From assembly GCF_019075875.1 (NCBI RefSeq), contig NZ_JAHOOZ010000001.1:3782001-3846000 (forward strand): DNA of 64,000 nucleotides, in the 5' to 3' direction. Of this stretch, positions 16,437 to 26,115 are shown in pieces. How positions within the stretch are numbered: position 1 is the first letter of the stretch; the number at the start of each line of letters is the position of its first letter. This DNA comes from Novosphingobium sp. G106 (lineage in GTDB: Bacteria > Pseudomonadota > Alphaproteobacteria > Sphingomonadales > Sphingomonadaceae). Under the pieces are notes generated by a model. It did no database searches. It worked only from the letters and a program-made list of their open reading frames with translations, and was not told the origin of the DNA. The translations under genes were made by a program, and so were the position numbers.

Positions 16437-17209
16437 GGCATGGTTCCCAGGTGGCGGCCGGCATCGACAAGCAAGGTCTCGCCGGTGACGTGCCGCGACG
16501 CCTGGCTGCCGAAGAACAAGGCGCTGTCGGCAATGTCCTCGGGCTGCGAGGCTAGGCGCAGCGGGTTAGTCGCGATGATGTGGTCGCGCAGCGAAGCCGT
16601 ATCGATCCCCACCTTGTCGAACCACGGGCTGTCGATGAAGCCCGGGCAGATCGTGTTGACGCGGATCTTCGGCGCCAACGCGTAGGCCAGCGAGCGCGTC
16701 ATCGTGTTGAGCGCGCCCTTCGAAGCCGAATAGGCGATCGACGAACCGCCCCCGGTCACCCCGGCGATCGATGAGGTGTTGATCACCGCAGCGCGGTCCG
16801 ACGCCTCGAGCAACGTCCGCGCCGCGCGCGTCATCTGGTAGGGGCCGACGACGTTGACCCGGTAGATGTCCATAAAGTCGTCGCCGGTCAGCGCATCGAG
16901 ATCGCCATAGGGCCGTGCCCGGGTGATCCCGGCGTTGTTGAACAGCGCATCGATCCGGCCAAAGGGCGCCGCGGCCGCGGCAACGGCCTTGCAGATGGCA
17001 TCATCGCCGACATCGCCTTTAGCGATCACTGCTTCCGCGCCGGCCTCTCGCACCAGCCCGGCGGTGATCTCGGCCTCGGCGCTGCTGCTGGCGAAGTTGA
17101 TCACAACGGCCCGCGCACCGCGCTTCGCCGCACCTGCCGCGATCGCGCGGCCGAGCCCGGTCGAGGCCCCCGTCACCACCACCACCGCGCCGTCGTAGGA
17201 TCGATTCAT
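16433..17209 (-). CDS. Short-chain dehydrogenase/reductase
   Basis: A 258-residue SDR. The cofactor motif is TGASTGLG at about residues 12-19, the NNAG motif follows near 88, and the catalytic Ser-Tyr-Lys is in INTSSIAG and YSASKGA. The C-terminus VTGETLLVDAGRHLG is typical of the classical FabG-like subgroup. It is soluble and should be NAD(P)-dependent; the substrate is unknown. The start MNRSYDGAVVVVTGAS is chosen because the Rossmann fold begins there. Its stop overlaps the TTG start of the sulfotransferase gene. Confidence 0.85.
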   Translation of the reverse strand: MNRSYDGAVVVVTGASTGLGRAIAAGAAKRGARAVVINFASSSAEAEITAGLVREAGAEAVIAKGDVGDDAICKAVAAAAAPFGRIDALFNNAGITRARPYGDLDALTGDDFMDIYRVNVVGPYQMTRAARTLLEASDRAAVINTSSIAGVTGGGSSIAYSASKGALNTMTRSLAYALAPKIRVNTICPGFIDSPWFDKVGIDTASLRDHIIATNPLRLASQPEDIADSALFFGSQASRHVTGETLLVDAGRHLGTMP

Positions 17210-17344
17210 GCCTAAACTGCTCCTGATGGAGCGAGAGACTAACGTCGGGCGGCGCGAATAGGCAATGGCTGACAGCCCGGGCGTCGCGGAAGTCAGCAAA
17301 GGAGCGATTATGCGCCCTTGTCGCGCCTCTCCGCCATGCGCGCT

Positions 17345-17482
17345 TCATGCGCCCTTCTTTCCCTGGGCTTGGTGGCGCTTATAGGTGCGCTGCTCAGAAT
17401 GATAGCGCCAATAGGCCACTCCGCCGATCGCGAAGACAACGAGCAGGCCGATAAGGAGGTAGGCGGTTGCGAGGCGGTCCAT
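17345..17482 (-). CDS. Small single-span membrane protein (45 aa)
   Basis: A 45-residue protein. MDRLATAYLLIGLLVVFAIGGVAYWRYHSE gives a single membrane helix at about residues 6-24, and the rest is a basic tail (RTYKRHQAQGKKGA) likely in the cytosol. Longer in-frame starts exist (to 17569), but the hydrophobic helix close behind this ATG favours the short form. No function is recognisable. It lies between the SDR gene and the large lipid-metabolism fusion gene on the same strand. Confidence 0.55.
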   Translation of the reverse strand: MDRLATAYLLIGLLVVFAIGGVAYWRYHSEQRTYKRHQAQGKKGA

Positions 17483-17588
17483 GCGTAGCTCCGGTTCGGA
17501 AGCTGATACGCTGGGGCGCATCAACGTCGGGCGATACCTCTCATATCCTGACAGGGTCAGTCGTTCCAACTCTACGAGCGCGGAACGG

Positions 17589-20500
17589 CTACCCTGCCGC
17601 CATTTGCCCCAGCGTCACGTAGTCGATCTTGCCGGTCCCCAGCACCGGCAGCGCGTCCAGCGCGCGTATGTCGCGCGGTACCATCAGTTCGGTGACGCCG
17701 TTGCCGCGCGCCCATTCCTGAAGGGCCTTCTGGTCGGGGTTCTTTGCCGTGGTGAACAGGATGAGCTGCTCGCCCTTCTTGGGATCGGGCCGGGTGACGA
17801 CGGCATGCTCGGCGCCGGGCCATACCGCTGCGGCATAGCTCTCGACCGCGGGCAACGAGACCATCTCGCCGCCGATCTTGGCGAAGCGCTTGGCGCGGCC
17901 GCGGATCGTGCAGAAGCCGGCTTCGTCGAAGGTGACGATATCGCCGGTGTCGTGCCAGCCGCCTTCGGGCGGTTGCAGGTGCCCGGGATCGCTCGCCAGC
18001 AGGTAGCCGGCCATGACGTTGGGGCCGCGGATAAACAGGCGGCCGCCTTCGGCGATGCCGGGAACGTCGTCGAGCCGCGCCTCGATCGCGGGGAGCAGGC
18101 GGCCAACGGTGCCGGCCTGGTAATGCATCGGCGTGTTGACCGCGATCACCGGTCCGGCCTCGGTCGCACCGTAGCCTTCCATGATGCGCAGGCCGAATTT
18201 CTCCGCGTAGATCGCGCGCGTTTCGGGACGCACGCGCTCGGCGCCGGCGAAGATGTAGCGCAGCGAGTAGAAATCGTAGCCGTGTGCCATGCGGGCATAG
18301 CCCGAGAGGAAGGTGTCGGTACCGAACAGGATCGTCGCGTTGGCGTCATAGGCCAGCGCGGGGACGATCCGGTAGTGCAGCGGGCTCGGGTAGAGCACAG
18401 TGCGGATGCCGTTGAGCAGCGGGAGCAGAGTGCCACCGGTCAGGCCGAACGAGTGAAACACCGGCAATGCGTTCAGCACCACGTCGCTGGCGTTGAAGTC
18501 GATCCGCGCGGCGAGCTGGGCGAGGTTCGACAGCAGGTTGCGGTGGGTCAGGACGACGCCCTTGGGCGTGCCTTCGGAACCCGAGGTGAAGAGGATGACC
18601 GCGGGCGCATCGGGCGCGATGCCGAGCTTGCGGTGGCGCGCCGCAACACCGCGGCTGGTCAGCGTCGCCCAGAGCTTGGCGCCGCCGCTGATGCTCGCGG
18701 AGATGTCCTCCAGGTAGAGCACGCGCTTGCCATCGTTCTCGAGCGCGGCGACCACGTCGTGCAGCTTCGACTGGTCGACGAAAGCGCGGGCGGTGACGAT
18801 CGTGCGGATCTCCGCGGTCGTGCAGGCCGAGCGCAGGTTGGCCAGGCCGACGGTGAAGTTGAGCATCGCCGCGACGCGGCCAAATGCCTGCAGGCCGAAG
18901 AAGGCGACCACCACCCCGTTCACGTTGGGCAACAGCAGGCCGACGTTCTCACCCGGGCGCGTGACCGCGGCGAGCTGTCTGCCCAGCAGCTCTGAAGCCA
19001 TGAGCAGGCGGTCATAACCGATCGGCTCGCGCTTGACGTCCTCGACCAGCGGCTTCTTGCCGCCGTGGATATGGCGCGCCTCGCAGAGCGCCTCGAACAG
19101 CGTGCGATTGATGTCCGTGGTATCGAAGATCATCCGGCTCATCTCGTCATAGAGACGGCGGCCGGCGATGGCGCGGCGTTCGCGCGCGCTCATTTCGCCT
19201 TCTATGGCGAAGCGGCGCGGCGGCAGGACGGTCAGCGTGATCTTGGGGAACCAGCGCTGGCGGACCTTGCCCTTCATGTAGGAGGCAGGCGTGTACTGCG
19301 GCCCGTCGAGGCGTAGTGGGATGATCGGCGCATCGGCCTTGTCGGCGACCATGCCCGGCCCGTCGAACACCTTCATGAGCGCGCCGGTGACGGTGATGCG
19401 GCCTTCCGGGAAGATCACCAGGGTGCGCCCTTCCTTCACCGCGCGGACCATGGCCTTGGCCGCCATCGGGTTGGTCGGGTCGACCGGGAAGGCATCGAAC
19501 AGGCCGAGGAACGGCTTCACCCACCAGGCCTTGGCGATGTGCGTGTTGATCGCGAAAGTCGGCTTGCCCGGAAGGAAGGCGCCGAGCAGCACGCCGTCGA
19601 GCAGGCTCAGGTGGTTGACCACGACGACGGCCCGCTCGCCGGGCTTGGGCATATGCTCGATGCCGCTGACCTCGACACGGTAGAGTGCGCGTAGGATGAG
19701 GCGGATCAAGCTCTTGAACAGAGTCTCGGGCAGCAGCCAGATCGAGATCAGCGCGACGACCAGCGTCGCCAGGCCAAGCGCGAGAATCAGCCCCGGTACG
19801 TCGACGCCCAGCGCCAGCAACCCGCTGATCGCCAGGACGCAGAGCACGGCGACGCCGGCGTTGATGATGTTGTTGGCAGCGATGATCCGCGAACGTTCCT
19901 CGGCCGGACTCTTGACCTGAAGGATCGCATAGAGCGGCACGATGAACATGCCGCCCGAGAAGGCGACGACGCCGAGGTCGATGAGGATGCAGATCGAACC
20001 TGGCGTGGCGAGGAACTGGTCGACCGAGGCATTGGCGGTCTGCACCACGAAACCACCGGTCGAGAGCGAGAGGTCGATCAGGCCGAGCGCCAGCCCCAGC
20101 GCCGAGATCGGCACGTAGCGCGCCGACACTTCTCCGCCGAGCAGCTTGTTCACCGCCAGCGAGCCCACGGCGATCGTCAGCGAGAAGACGACGAGGAACA
20201 GCGTCGCGACTTCCTGCTTGGCCGCGAGCGTGCCGCTGACCAGCGGGGCGAATTCGGACACCAGCACCGCGCCGGCGGCGAAGAACCAGCTGATCCCGAG
20301 GATGCAGAGCCAAACGCCGCGGCCGTGGCGCGCGGCGCCCATGATCTCAATGGTGCCGCGCCAGATGTTCCAGTCGACGGGGTGGTCGCCCCGCATCGGC
20401 GGCGCGGGCGGGATCGCCAGGGCGGCGAGATAGCCGAGCGCGGCGATGCCCATCGCGGTCAGCCCCGCCTCCCAGGCCGGAATGAACTGCGCGAGCAACT

Positions 20501-20984
20501 GGCCGCCGAGGATCGCAAGGAAGGTCCCCGCCTCGATCAGGCCGGTGCCGCCGGTGATCTCGTTCGGGCCGAGGTGCTGGGGCAGAATCGAATATTTGAC
20601 CGGGCCGAACAGCGTCGAGTGCAGCCCCATGAAGAACAGCGCGGTCAGCAGCGCGGGGATCGACTGGAACCAGAAACCGGCGAGGCCGATCGTCATGATC
20701 ACGACTTCGGCAAGCTTGATCCAGCGGATCAGCCGTGCCTTGTCGATGCGGTCCGCCAGCTGTCCGGCGAGCGCGGAGAACAGGAAATAGGGCAGCATGA
20801 ACAGGCCGGTCGCGATCACCGCGAGCATTTCGGCCTTGGCCGGCTCGGTCTTGTAGATCACGAAGTTCGCCAAGAACAGCATGGCGAATTTCAGCAGGTT
20901 GTCGTTGAACGCGCCCAGGAACTGGACGACGAACATCGGCGCAAAGCGGCGCTTGGCCAGCAGCGACAGGTCAGGTGCGGACAC
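17589..20984 (-). CDS. LplT-like transporter / PlsC acyltransferase / acyl-ACP synthetase triple fusion (Aas type)
   Basis: An 1131-residue protein with three parts. Residues about 1-430 are a 12-helix MFS transporter resembling lysophospholipid transporter LplT (FLGAFNDNLLKFAML, then ALAGQLADRIDK). Residues about 440-620 are a glycerophospholipid acyltransferase with NHLSLLD (457-463) and FPEGR (525-529). Residues about 640-1131 are an AMP-forming acyl ligase with TSGSEGTPKG (800-809). In E. coli LplT and Aas are separate proteins that import and re-acylate lysophospholipids; here all steps are in one chain. A GTG at 20984 is chosen because AGGGGA precedes it; a GTG at 21017 is the alternative. 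The adjacent cdsA/plsC operon supports a phospholipid role. Confidence 0.88.
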   Translation of the reverse strand: MSAPDLSLLAKRRFAPMFVVQFLGAFNDNLLKFAMLFLANFVIYKTEPAKAEMLAVIATGLFMLPYFLFSALAGQLADRIDKARLIRWIKLAEVVIMTIGLAGFWFQSIPALLTALFFMGLHSTLFGPVKYSILPQHLGPNEITGGTGLIEAGTFLAILGGQLLAQFIPAWEAGLTAMGIAALGYLAALAIPPAPPMRGDHPVDWNIWRGTIEIMGAARHGRGVWLCILGISWFFAAGAVLVSEFAPLVSGTLAAKQEVATLFLVVFSLTIAVGSLAVNKLLGGEVSARYVPISALGLALGLIDLSLSTGGFVVQTANASVDQFLATPGSICILIDLGVVAFSGGMFIVPLYAILQVKSPAEERSRIIAANNIINAGVAVLCVLAISGLLALGVDVPGLILALGLATLVVALISIWLLPETLFKSLIRLILRALYRVEVSGIEHMPKPGERAVVVVNHLSLLDGVLLGAFLPGKPTFAINTHIAKAWWVKPFLGLFDAFPVDPTNPMAAKAMVRAVKEGRTLVIFPEGRITVTGALMKVFDGPGMVADKADAPIIPLRLDGPQYTPASYMKGKVRQRWFPKITLTVLPPRRFAIEGEMSARERRAIAGRRLYDEMSRMIFDTTDINRTLFEALCEARHIHGGKKPLVEDVKREPIGYDRLLMASELLGRQLAAVTRPGENVGLLLPNVNGVVVAFFGLQAFGRVAAMLNFTVGLANLRSACTTAEIRTIVTARAFVDQSKLHDVVAALENDGKRVLYLEDISASISGGAKLWATLTSRGVAARHRKLGIAPDAPAVILFTSGSEGTPKGVVLTHRNLLSNLAQLAARIDFNASDVVLNALPVFHSFGLTGGTLLPLLNGIRTVLYPSPLHYRIVPALAYDANATILFGTDTFLSGYARMAHGYDFYSLRYIFAGAERVRPETRAIYAEKFGLRIMEGYGATEAGPVIAVNTPMHYQAGTVGRLLPAIEARLDDVPGIAEGGRLFIRGPNVMAGYLLASDPGHLQPPEGGWHDTGDIVTFDEAGFCTIRGRAKRFAKIGGEMVSLPAVESYAAAVWPGAEHAVVTRPDPKKGEQLILFTTAKNPDQKALQEWARGNGVTELMVPRDIRALDALPVLGTGKIDYVTLGQMAAG

Positions 20985-21047
20985 GGCTATTCCCCTATTC
21001 GCGCCGACGACTAGCACTCAAATGCTTAATCGTCGGCGATGAAATGG

Positions 21048-21974
21048 TTACGACGCGAAGAAGTAGTTGGTGAGGTGAAAGAATACGGGTGCGGCGAAAG
21101 AGACCGAGTCCATGCGGTCGAGCACGCCGCCGTGGCCTTCGATCATCGTCCCCCAGTCCTTGGCGCCCAGCGAGCGCTTGACCGCCGAGAGCACGAGCCC
21201 GCCGACGAAGCCCGCCAGGACGATGGCCAGCGCCATCAGCGCGGCCTGCCAGGGCGCGAAAGGCGTGATCCACCAGAGCGCAGCGCCGACCGCGGTGGCC
21301 GAAAGGCCGCCGCCGATCAGACCTTCCCACGTCTTGGCCGGGCTCACGCGCGGGGCGACCTTGTGGCGGCCGAAGAGCTTGCCGAACACGTACTGGAGCA
21401 CGTCGGAAAGCTGGACGATCGTGATCAGGAAGAACAGCAGCAGGAAGTTCTGCCCCTCGAACCCAGGGATATGCAGGATCAACAGCGCGGGCGCATGGCT
21501 GATGCAGAACACCGTCAGCATCAGCGCCCACTGGATGCGCGCGGTGCGGGCGAGGAAATCCTCGGTCTCGCCCTTGAGCACGGCCAGCGCGGGCAGAGCC
21601 AAGAAGGCCCAGACCGGGATCAGGATCGCGAACAGGCTCTGCCACTGATCCCAGATCAGCCAGTACTGCAGCGGGATGAACAGGTAGAAGGCGACCGCAA
21701 CGGCGCGGTGATCCTCGGGCCGCGTCGGCGTGATCGAGAGGAACTCGCGCAAGGCGTAGAACGAGGTCAGCGCGAACAGCGCGATGGTCAGTTCCCGGCC
21801 GACGAGGAAAGCGACGGCAAAGACCGCGACCATCGCCCACCACGCCTTGATGCGGGCATTGAGGTTGGCGACGGTTTCGTTCGGGCCGCGGCGCGAGAGC
21901 AGGAAGCCCACCGCCGAAGCGATCAGCAACAGCACGAATACACCGCCGATCAGCAGGATCATCTTGTCGTTCAC
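21048..21974 (-). CDS. cdsA: Phosphatidate cytidylyltransferase (CdsA family)
   Basis: A 308-residue multi-span inner-membrane enzyme that makes CDP-diacylglycerol from phosphatidate and CTP. The C-terminal family signature is clear: SPAKTWEGLIGG, then SAVKRSLGAKDWGT and HGGVLDRMDS. At least seven hydrophobic segments precede it. The GTG start (GTGA) overlaps the stop of the upstream acyltransferase gene by 4 bases, with GGAGA as ribosome site. It is last in a three-gene operon with an acyltransferase and a CDP-alcohol transferase, so it may be a second, specialised CdsA rather than the housekeeping enzyme. Confidence 0.88.
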   Translation of the reverse strand: MNDKMILLIGGVFVLLLIASAVGFLLSRRGPNETVANLNARIKAWWAMVAVFAVAFLVGRELTIALFALTSFYALREFLSITPTRPEDHRAVAVAFYLFIPLQYWLIWDQWQSLFAILIPVWAFLALPALAVLKGETEDFLARTARIQWALMLTVFCISHAPALLILHIPGFEGQNFLLLFFLITIVQLSDVLQYVFGKLFGRHKVAPRVSPAKTWEGLIGGGLSATAVGAALWWITPFAPWQAALMALAIVLAGFVGGLVLSAVKRSLGAKDWGTMIEGHGGVLDRMDSVSFAAPVFFHLTNYFFAS

Positions 21975-22567
21975 CGGACATCTCCCAGCGCGCAGACCGC
22001 CTGGCGGGCGCGTTCGAGGAACAGGGGCTTGGGTTCGTCCGCCCAGCGCTCCAGCGGCTTGCCGAAGCTGACCACGCAACTGATCGGCGCGGGCAGGATC
22101 GCGCCCTTCGGATAGGCGCGGGCGAGATTGGTCAGATAGACGGGGACCAGCTCGACGCCCGGATAGTCGCGGGCGAGGTGATGGAGCCCACCCTTGAACG
22201 GGCCCGGCACGGCTTCGCTGTGGCGCGTGCCTTCGGGGAACAAGATCAGCGAGTGCCCTCGATCGAGTGCTTCCGTGAGCGGGCCAAGCGGATCGTGGCG
22301 GGCGGAGCGGTCGACCAGCACAGCGTTCAGGACCTTAGTGGCGACGAAGCGATGCAGCGGGGTCCTGCCCCAATAGTCGAGCGCGGCGACGGGATGCGTC
22401 GTGGTGCGCAGTTCCTTCGGCAGCGCCGCCCAGAGAATCACCGTGTCGAGATGGCTCGAATGGTTGGCGAAGTAGATGCGCTGGCGCGGCGCTGGCGCGC
22501 TGCCCTCCCAGCGGGCGTGGCCGCCGACGAGGAAGCGGGTCGCACCGATGATGATCTGGGCGATCAT
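21971..22567 (-). CDS. 1-acyl-sn-glycerol-3-phosphate acyltransferase (PlsC family)
   Basis: A 198-residue PlsC-type acyltransferase. The catalytic motif is NHSSHLD (about residues 34-40) and the phosphate-binding motif is FPEGTRH (about 110-116). There is one hydrophobic segment near the N-terminus. It would acylate lysophosphatidate or a related lipid at the inner membrane. ATGA overlap with the upstream CDP-alcohol transferase and GTGA overlap with the downstream cdsA show a coupled operon supplying and activating phosphatidate. Confidence 0.87.
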   Translation of the reverse strand: MIAQIIIGATRFLVGGHARWEGSAPAPRQRIYFANHSSHLDTVILWAALPKELRTTTHPVAALDYWGRTPLHRFVATKVLNAVLVDRSARHDPLGPLTEALDRGHSLILFPEGTRHSEAVPGPFKGGLHHLARDYPGVELVPVYLTNLARAYPKGAILPAPISCVVSFGKPLERWADEPKPLFLERARQAVCALGDVR

Positions 22568-23175
22568 CGTGCCGCCTCCCGCAGCGTACGCGCCTGGCGC
22601 ATCAGGCGGCGGACGCTGGTAACGGCCGCACCGAAGCAGATCGCCGCGAGGACAACAGGCATGCCGGCAACGAAAGGACTCAGCACCGCGCCGAGCGTTA
22701 GCAGCGCCATACGGTGCTGCTTGGCCATCGGGCCGCAGAAATCCTGCGTGAGGCCGATCGAACCGCCAAGCGCGCGGACATAGGCGGTGCCCATCGCGAG
22801 CAGCGCCGCGGCCCAGCCGAGCGTCGGCATGCCGGCGCCATAGCCTGCCGCGACGAGCAGCAGCGCATCCTCGATCCGATCCGGGAACTCGTTGTAGAGC
22901 GCCCCCGTCGGCGACTTGCGTCCGCCTTCGACCGCGAGCAGGCCGTCCATCAGATTGGCCAGCAGGCGCAGCTGGATGAACAGCGCGCCGCCCAGCCAAA
23001 GCAGCGGTAGTTCGGGTGCAAAGGCGAAACAGGCGGCGCCCACGGCGGCAAAGCCGATGCCCGCCACCGACACCGCATTGGGCGTCAGCGGCGTCTTCTG
23101 CAGCAACCGGGCGAGCGCGCCGGCCCAGCCGGTCTGGCGCGATTTTAGCGGTCTTCGGTTCGCAAGCTCACTCAT
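22564..23175 (-). CDS. CDP-alcohol phosphatidyltransferase-like membrane protein with altered motif
   Basis: A 203-residue protein with about five to six membrane helices. The family motif DxxDGxxAR-x8-GxxxDxxxD is present but modified: it reads NLMDGLLAV, then GALYNEFPD. The first and third aspartates are Asn, the Arg is Val, while the second and fourth aspartates are kept. It should transfer a phosphatidyl group from CDP-diacylglycerol to an alcohol, if active. The start MSELANRRP is chosen from the position of the fold and the divergent TetR gene. First gene of the lipid operon; the operator-like palindrome lies 60-89 bases upstream. Confidence 0.82.
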   Translation of the reverse strand: MSELANRRPLKSRQTGWAGALARLLQKTPLTPNAVSVAGIGFAAVGAACFAFAPELPLLWLGGALFIQLRLLANLMDGLLAVEGGRKSPTGALYNEFPDRIEDALLLVAAGYGAGMPTLGWAAALLAMGTAYVRALGGSIGLTQDFCGPMAKQHRMALLTLGAVLSPFVAGMPVVLAAICFGAAVTSVRRLMRQARTLREAAR

Positions 23176-23234
23176 GGCTCGTCCTCCAGGCGCGGCTTTC
23201 GACTCGCCGCGAGGCTGAAATCGCATAGAATTAT

Positions 23235-23264
23235 ACACCGTTCAATTAAAATATTAGACGGTGT
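23235..23264. promoter_or_regulatory. Inverted repeat ACACCGT-N16-ACGGTGT, candidate TetR operator
   Basis: Perfect 7-bp arms at 23235-23241 and 23258-23264 sit midway between the divergent lipid operon (start 23175) and the tetR gene (start 23316). A direct repeat TTCAATT (23241-23247 and 23264-23270) overlaps it. The local AT-rich sequence suits overlapping promoters. TetR proteins usually bind such a site in their own divergent promoter; assignment is by position. Confidence 0.55.
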
Positions 23265-23315
23265 TCAATTGTATGGCTAAACTCACATTCCGAAGGCGAG
23301 CACAACGGAGGTTTC

Positions 23316-23906
23316 ATGGGCCGGCGATCCGATCATTCGCGCGACGAACTGCGCGAGATGATCGTGCACGAAGGGCATCGGCAGATGAGCGAGGTCGGCT
23401 TCGCGAAGTTCTCGGCGCGAGAGGTGGCCAAGGCGATCGGATACTCGATAGGCACGCTCTACAACGTGTTCGGGTCCTACGATCAGCTGATCCTGGCGAT
23501 CAACGGCCGCACGCTCGACCTCTGGCTGGTCGATCTCGAAGTGCGGCTCGTCGGGCAGAGCGAGGCGCGGTTACACGCCGCAGTGGGCGCCTATTTCGAT
23601 TTCGCCCTGCGCCACCGCAACGCCTGGACCGCGCTCTACGACTTCCGCCTGCCGGCAAGCGAGGTCATGCCGCCCGAATACCAGCGCAAGGTCACTGCGA
23701 TCACCGACGTCGTCGTCCGAGAGATCGCCGCCGCGCTGCCGGACCGGCAGAAGGACAAGGCCCCCGCCCTCGCCCGCTCGCTGCTCGCGACGGTGCATGG
23801 CCACTGCTATTTCGAACTCAACGGCACTTTCGCGCTGCTGGGCGAGGAGCATCCGCTGGCCGCCGCGCTCGCGCGCGTCGATGATGCGCTGGCGCAATAT
23901 CGGTAG
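23316..23906 (+). CDS. TetR-family transcriptional regulator
   Basis: A 196-residue TetR regulator. The helix-turn-helix covers about residues 12-58 ([44 protein letters not shown]), followed by a helical ligand domain with a WHG-like C-terminal part ([14 protein letters not shown]). It is divergent from the phospholipid operon and ends 44 bases before bioB on the same strand. It may repress the lipid genes, bio genes or both. Since biotin is needed for acetyl-CoA carboxylase, a fatty-acid-related ligand would make sense; this is inference. Confidence 0.87.
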   Translation: MGRRSDHSRDELREMIVHEGHRQMSEVGFAKFSAREVAKAIGYSIGTLYNVFGSYDQLILAINGRTLDLWLVDLEVRLVGQSEARLHAAVGAYFDFALRHRNAWTALYDFRLPASEVMPPEYQRKVTAITDVVVREIAAALPDRQKDKAPALARSLLATVHGHCYFELNGTFALLGEEHPLAAALARVDDALAQYR

Positions 23907-23950
23907 CGGTATTGGATCCCGCGACGGACAAGTCTAGTGCACCGCAGCAT

Positions 23951-24976
23951 ATGGCCCAGAATCCTGAAACGCTTCAGCAGACCCGCACCGACTGGACCCG
24001 CGACGAGATCGCCGCGCTGTTCGACCTGCCTTTCACCGAGCTGGTCTTCCGCGCCGCCGAGGTCCACCGCGCGCACCACGATGCCGGCGCGGTCCAGCTC
24101 TCGACCCTGCTCTCGGTCAAGACCGGCGGCTGTCCCGAGGACTGCGGCTACTGCTCGCAGTCGGTGAAGGCGGAAAGCGGCGTCAAGGCGACCAAGCTGA
24201 TGGACGTGCGGGCAGTGCTGCAGTCCGCGGCGCGCGCCAAGGACGCGGGCTCGACCCGCTTCTGCATGGGCGCCGCCTGGCGCAATCCCAAGGACCGCGA
24301 CATGCCCGCCATCATCGAGATGGTCCACGGGGTGCGCGCCATGGGCATGGAAACCTGCATGACGCTGGGCATGCTGACCGAAAAGCAGGCCGACATGCTG
24401 GCCGCGGCGGGTCTCGACTACTACAACCACAACATCGATACATCGCCCGAGAAGTACGGCGAGATATCGACGACCCGCACCTTCGAAGACCGGCTCGATA
24501 CGCTGAGCAACGTCCGCAAGGCAGGCATGAACGTCTGCAGCGGCGGCATCGTCGGCATGGGCGAAGCGCGCGGTGATCGCGTGGGCTTTATCCACGCGCT
24601 CGCGACCTTGCCCGAGCATCCGCAGTCGGTTCCGATCAACGCGCTGATGCCGGTTAAAGGTACGGTGCTTGGCAACATGCTCGAGGGCACGCCGCTCGCC
24701 AAGATCGACGACATCGAGTTCGTCCGCACGGTCGCGGTGGCGCGGATCACCATGCCCGAGTCGATGGTTCGACTCTCGGCCGGCCGCGTATCGATGTCCG
24801 AAGCGACCCAGGCGCTGTGCTTCATGGCCGGCGCCAATTCAATCTTCTCCGGCGAGACGCTGCTCACCACCGAAAACCCCGGCGAAGACACCGACGCCGC
24901 GCTTTTCGCCAAGCTGGGCCTGCGGCCCATGGCGATCGAAGAACTGCGCGGCTGCTCGCGCGAAGCGGCGGAATGA
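23951..24976 (+). CDS. bioB: Biotin synthase
   Basis: A 341-residue radical-SAM enzyme that inserts sulfur into dethiobiotin. The 4Fe-4S cluster motif CxxxCxxC is CPEDCGYC, followed by further family blocks: [26 protein letters not shown], and [11 protein letters not shown] with [16 protein letters not shown] 23951 is chosen ([11 protein letters not shown]); a TTG at 23912 would add 13 residues, and neither has a strong ribosome site. Its stop overlaps the bioF start (ATGA). Confidence 0.95.
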   Translation: MAQNPETLQQTRTDWTRDEIAALFDLPFTELVFRAAEVHRAHHDAGAVQLSTLLSVKTGGCPEDCGYCSQSVKAESGVKATKLMDVRAVLQSAARAKDAGSTRFCMGAAWRNPKDRDMPAIIEMVHGVRAMGMETCMTLGMLTEKQADMLAAAGLDYYNHNIDTSPEKYGEISTTRTFEDRLDTLSNVRKAGMNVCSGGIVGMGEARGDRVGFIHALATLPEHPQSVPINALMPVKGTVLGNMLEGTPLAKIDDIEFVRTVAVARITMPESMVRLSAGRVSMSEATQALCFMAGANSIFSGETLLTTENPGEDTDAALFAKLGLRPMAIEELRGCSREAAE

Positions 24977-26115
24977 CCGGTGACGAGCCGGTCTTCTCCG
25001 CGCAGGCGGAGGACCTGGCACGGCTGGCGGCGCAGTCGCGCCAGCGCCGGCTGATCCCCGAGACCGGGATCGACTTCGCATCGAACGATTATCTCGGGCT
25101 CGGCCGTTCGGGCCTGCTCGTCGATGCCGCGCGGGCAGCGCTCGATCGCGGCGTGCCCGTCGGCTCGGGCGGCTCGCGGCTGCTGCGCGGCAACTGCGAC
25201 GAGCATGAAGCGCTCGAGGCCGAGGCCGCGACCTTCTTCGGCAGCGAGAGCGCGCTTTGGTTCGCCACCGGCTATGCCGCCAATTCGGCGCTGTTCTCGA
25301 CATTGCCGCAGCGCGGCGACCTCATCGTCCACGACGAACTGGTCCACGCCAGCGCGCACGAGGGCATGAAGCTCGGCCGGGCCGAAACCGTCTCGGTGCG
25401 CCACAACGACCCCGACGCCTTCGAACTCGCGATCCGCCGCTACCGCGCAGACGGCGGCACCGGACGAGTCTGGCTGGCGGTGGAAAGCCTCTATTCGATG
25501 GACGGCGACCGCGCGCCGCTGGACGCCCTCACCGCGATCGCCGATCGCCACGATGCTGTCCTGCTGATCGACGAAGCGCACGCGACAGGCGTGTTCGGAG
25601 AGGGCGGTCGCGGACTGGCCGACACCATATCCGGCCGCGAGAACGTCATCACCTTGCGCACCTGCGGCAAGGCGTTGGGCTGCGAAGGCGCGCTGGTCTG
25701 CGCGCCCGCAGTGGTCAAGGACTTCCTTGTCAACCGGGGCCGCGGCTTCATCTTCTCGACCGCGCCCTCGCCGCTGATGGCCGCCGTGGTGCGCGCCTCG
25801 CTCGAGATCGTTCGCACCCGCCCCGAACTGCGCGAGGCGCTGTGGGCGCGCGTGCGCCACGCCGAGACCCTGCTCGGCCTTCTCGGCGCGCAGATCGCCG
25901 GCTCGCAGATCATTCCGCTGATTATCGGACCCGACGACCGCACGATGCAGCTCGCCGGCGCGCTGCAGGCGGCCGGCTTCGACGTGCGCGGCATTCGCCC
26001 GCCGACCGTGCCCAACGGCACTGCGCGGCTGCGAATTTCGGTCACGCTCAATGCCTCGCTCGGCCAGATCGGCGATCTCGCCGCAGCCCTCGCCGAAGCC
26101 ACCGCCAAGGCATGA
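24973..26115 (+). CDS. bioF: 8-amino-7-oxononanoate synthase
   Basis: A 380-residue PLP-dependent alpha-oxoamine synthase that joins pimeloyl thioester and L-alanine. Typical blocks are [15 protein letters not shown] near the start, [37 protein letters not shown] (PLP-contacting Asp and His), and the Schiff-base lysine in [12 protein letters not shown]. The start overlaps the bioB stop (ATGA), and the stop overlaps the bioD start. Confidence 0.94.
   Translation: MTGDEPVFSAQAEDLARLAAQSRQRRLIPETGIDFASNDYLGLGRSGLLVDAARAALDRGVPVGSGGSRLLRGNCDEHEALEAEAATFFGSESALWFATGYAANSALFSTLPQRGDLIVHDELVHASAHEGMKLGRAETVSVRHNDPDAFELAIRRYRADGGTGRVWLAVESLYSMDGDRAPLDALTAIADRHDAVLLIDEAHATGVFGEGGRGLADTISGRENVITLRTCGKALGCEGALVCAPAVVKDFLVNRGRGFIFSTAPSPLMAAVVRASLEIVRTRPELREALWARVRHAETLLGLLGAQIAGSQIIPLIIGPDDRTMQLAGALQAAGFDVRGIRPPTVPNGTARLRISVTLNASLGQIGDLAAALAEATAKA

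Noticed and set aside
23912..23950. TTG start extending biotin synthase by 13 residues
   Set aside because: [13 protein letters not shown] adds nothing known from the family; ATG 23951 gives a normal length. Kept only as an alternative.
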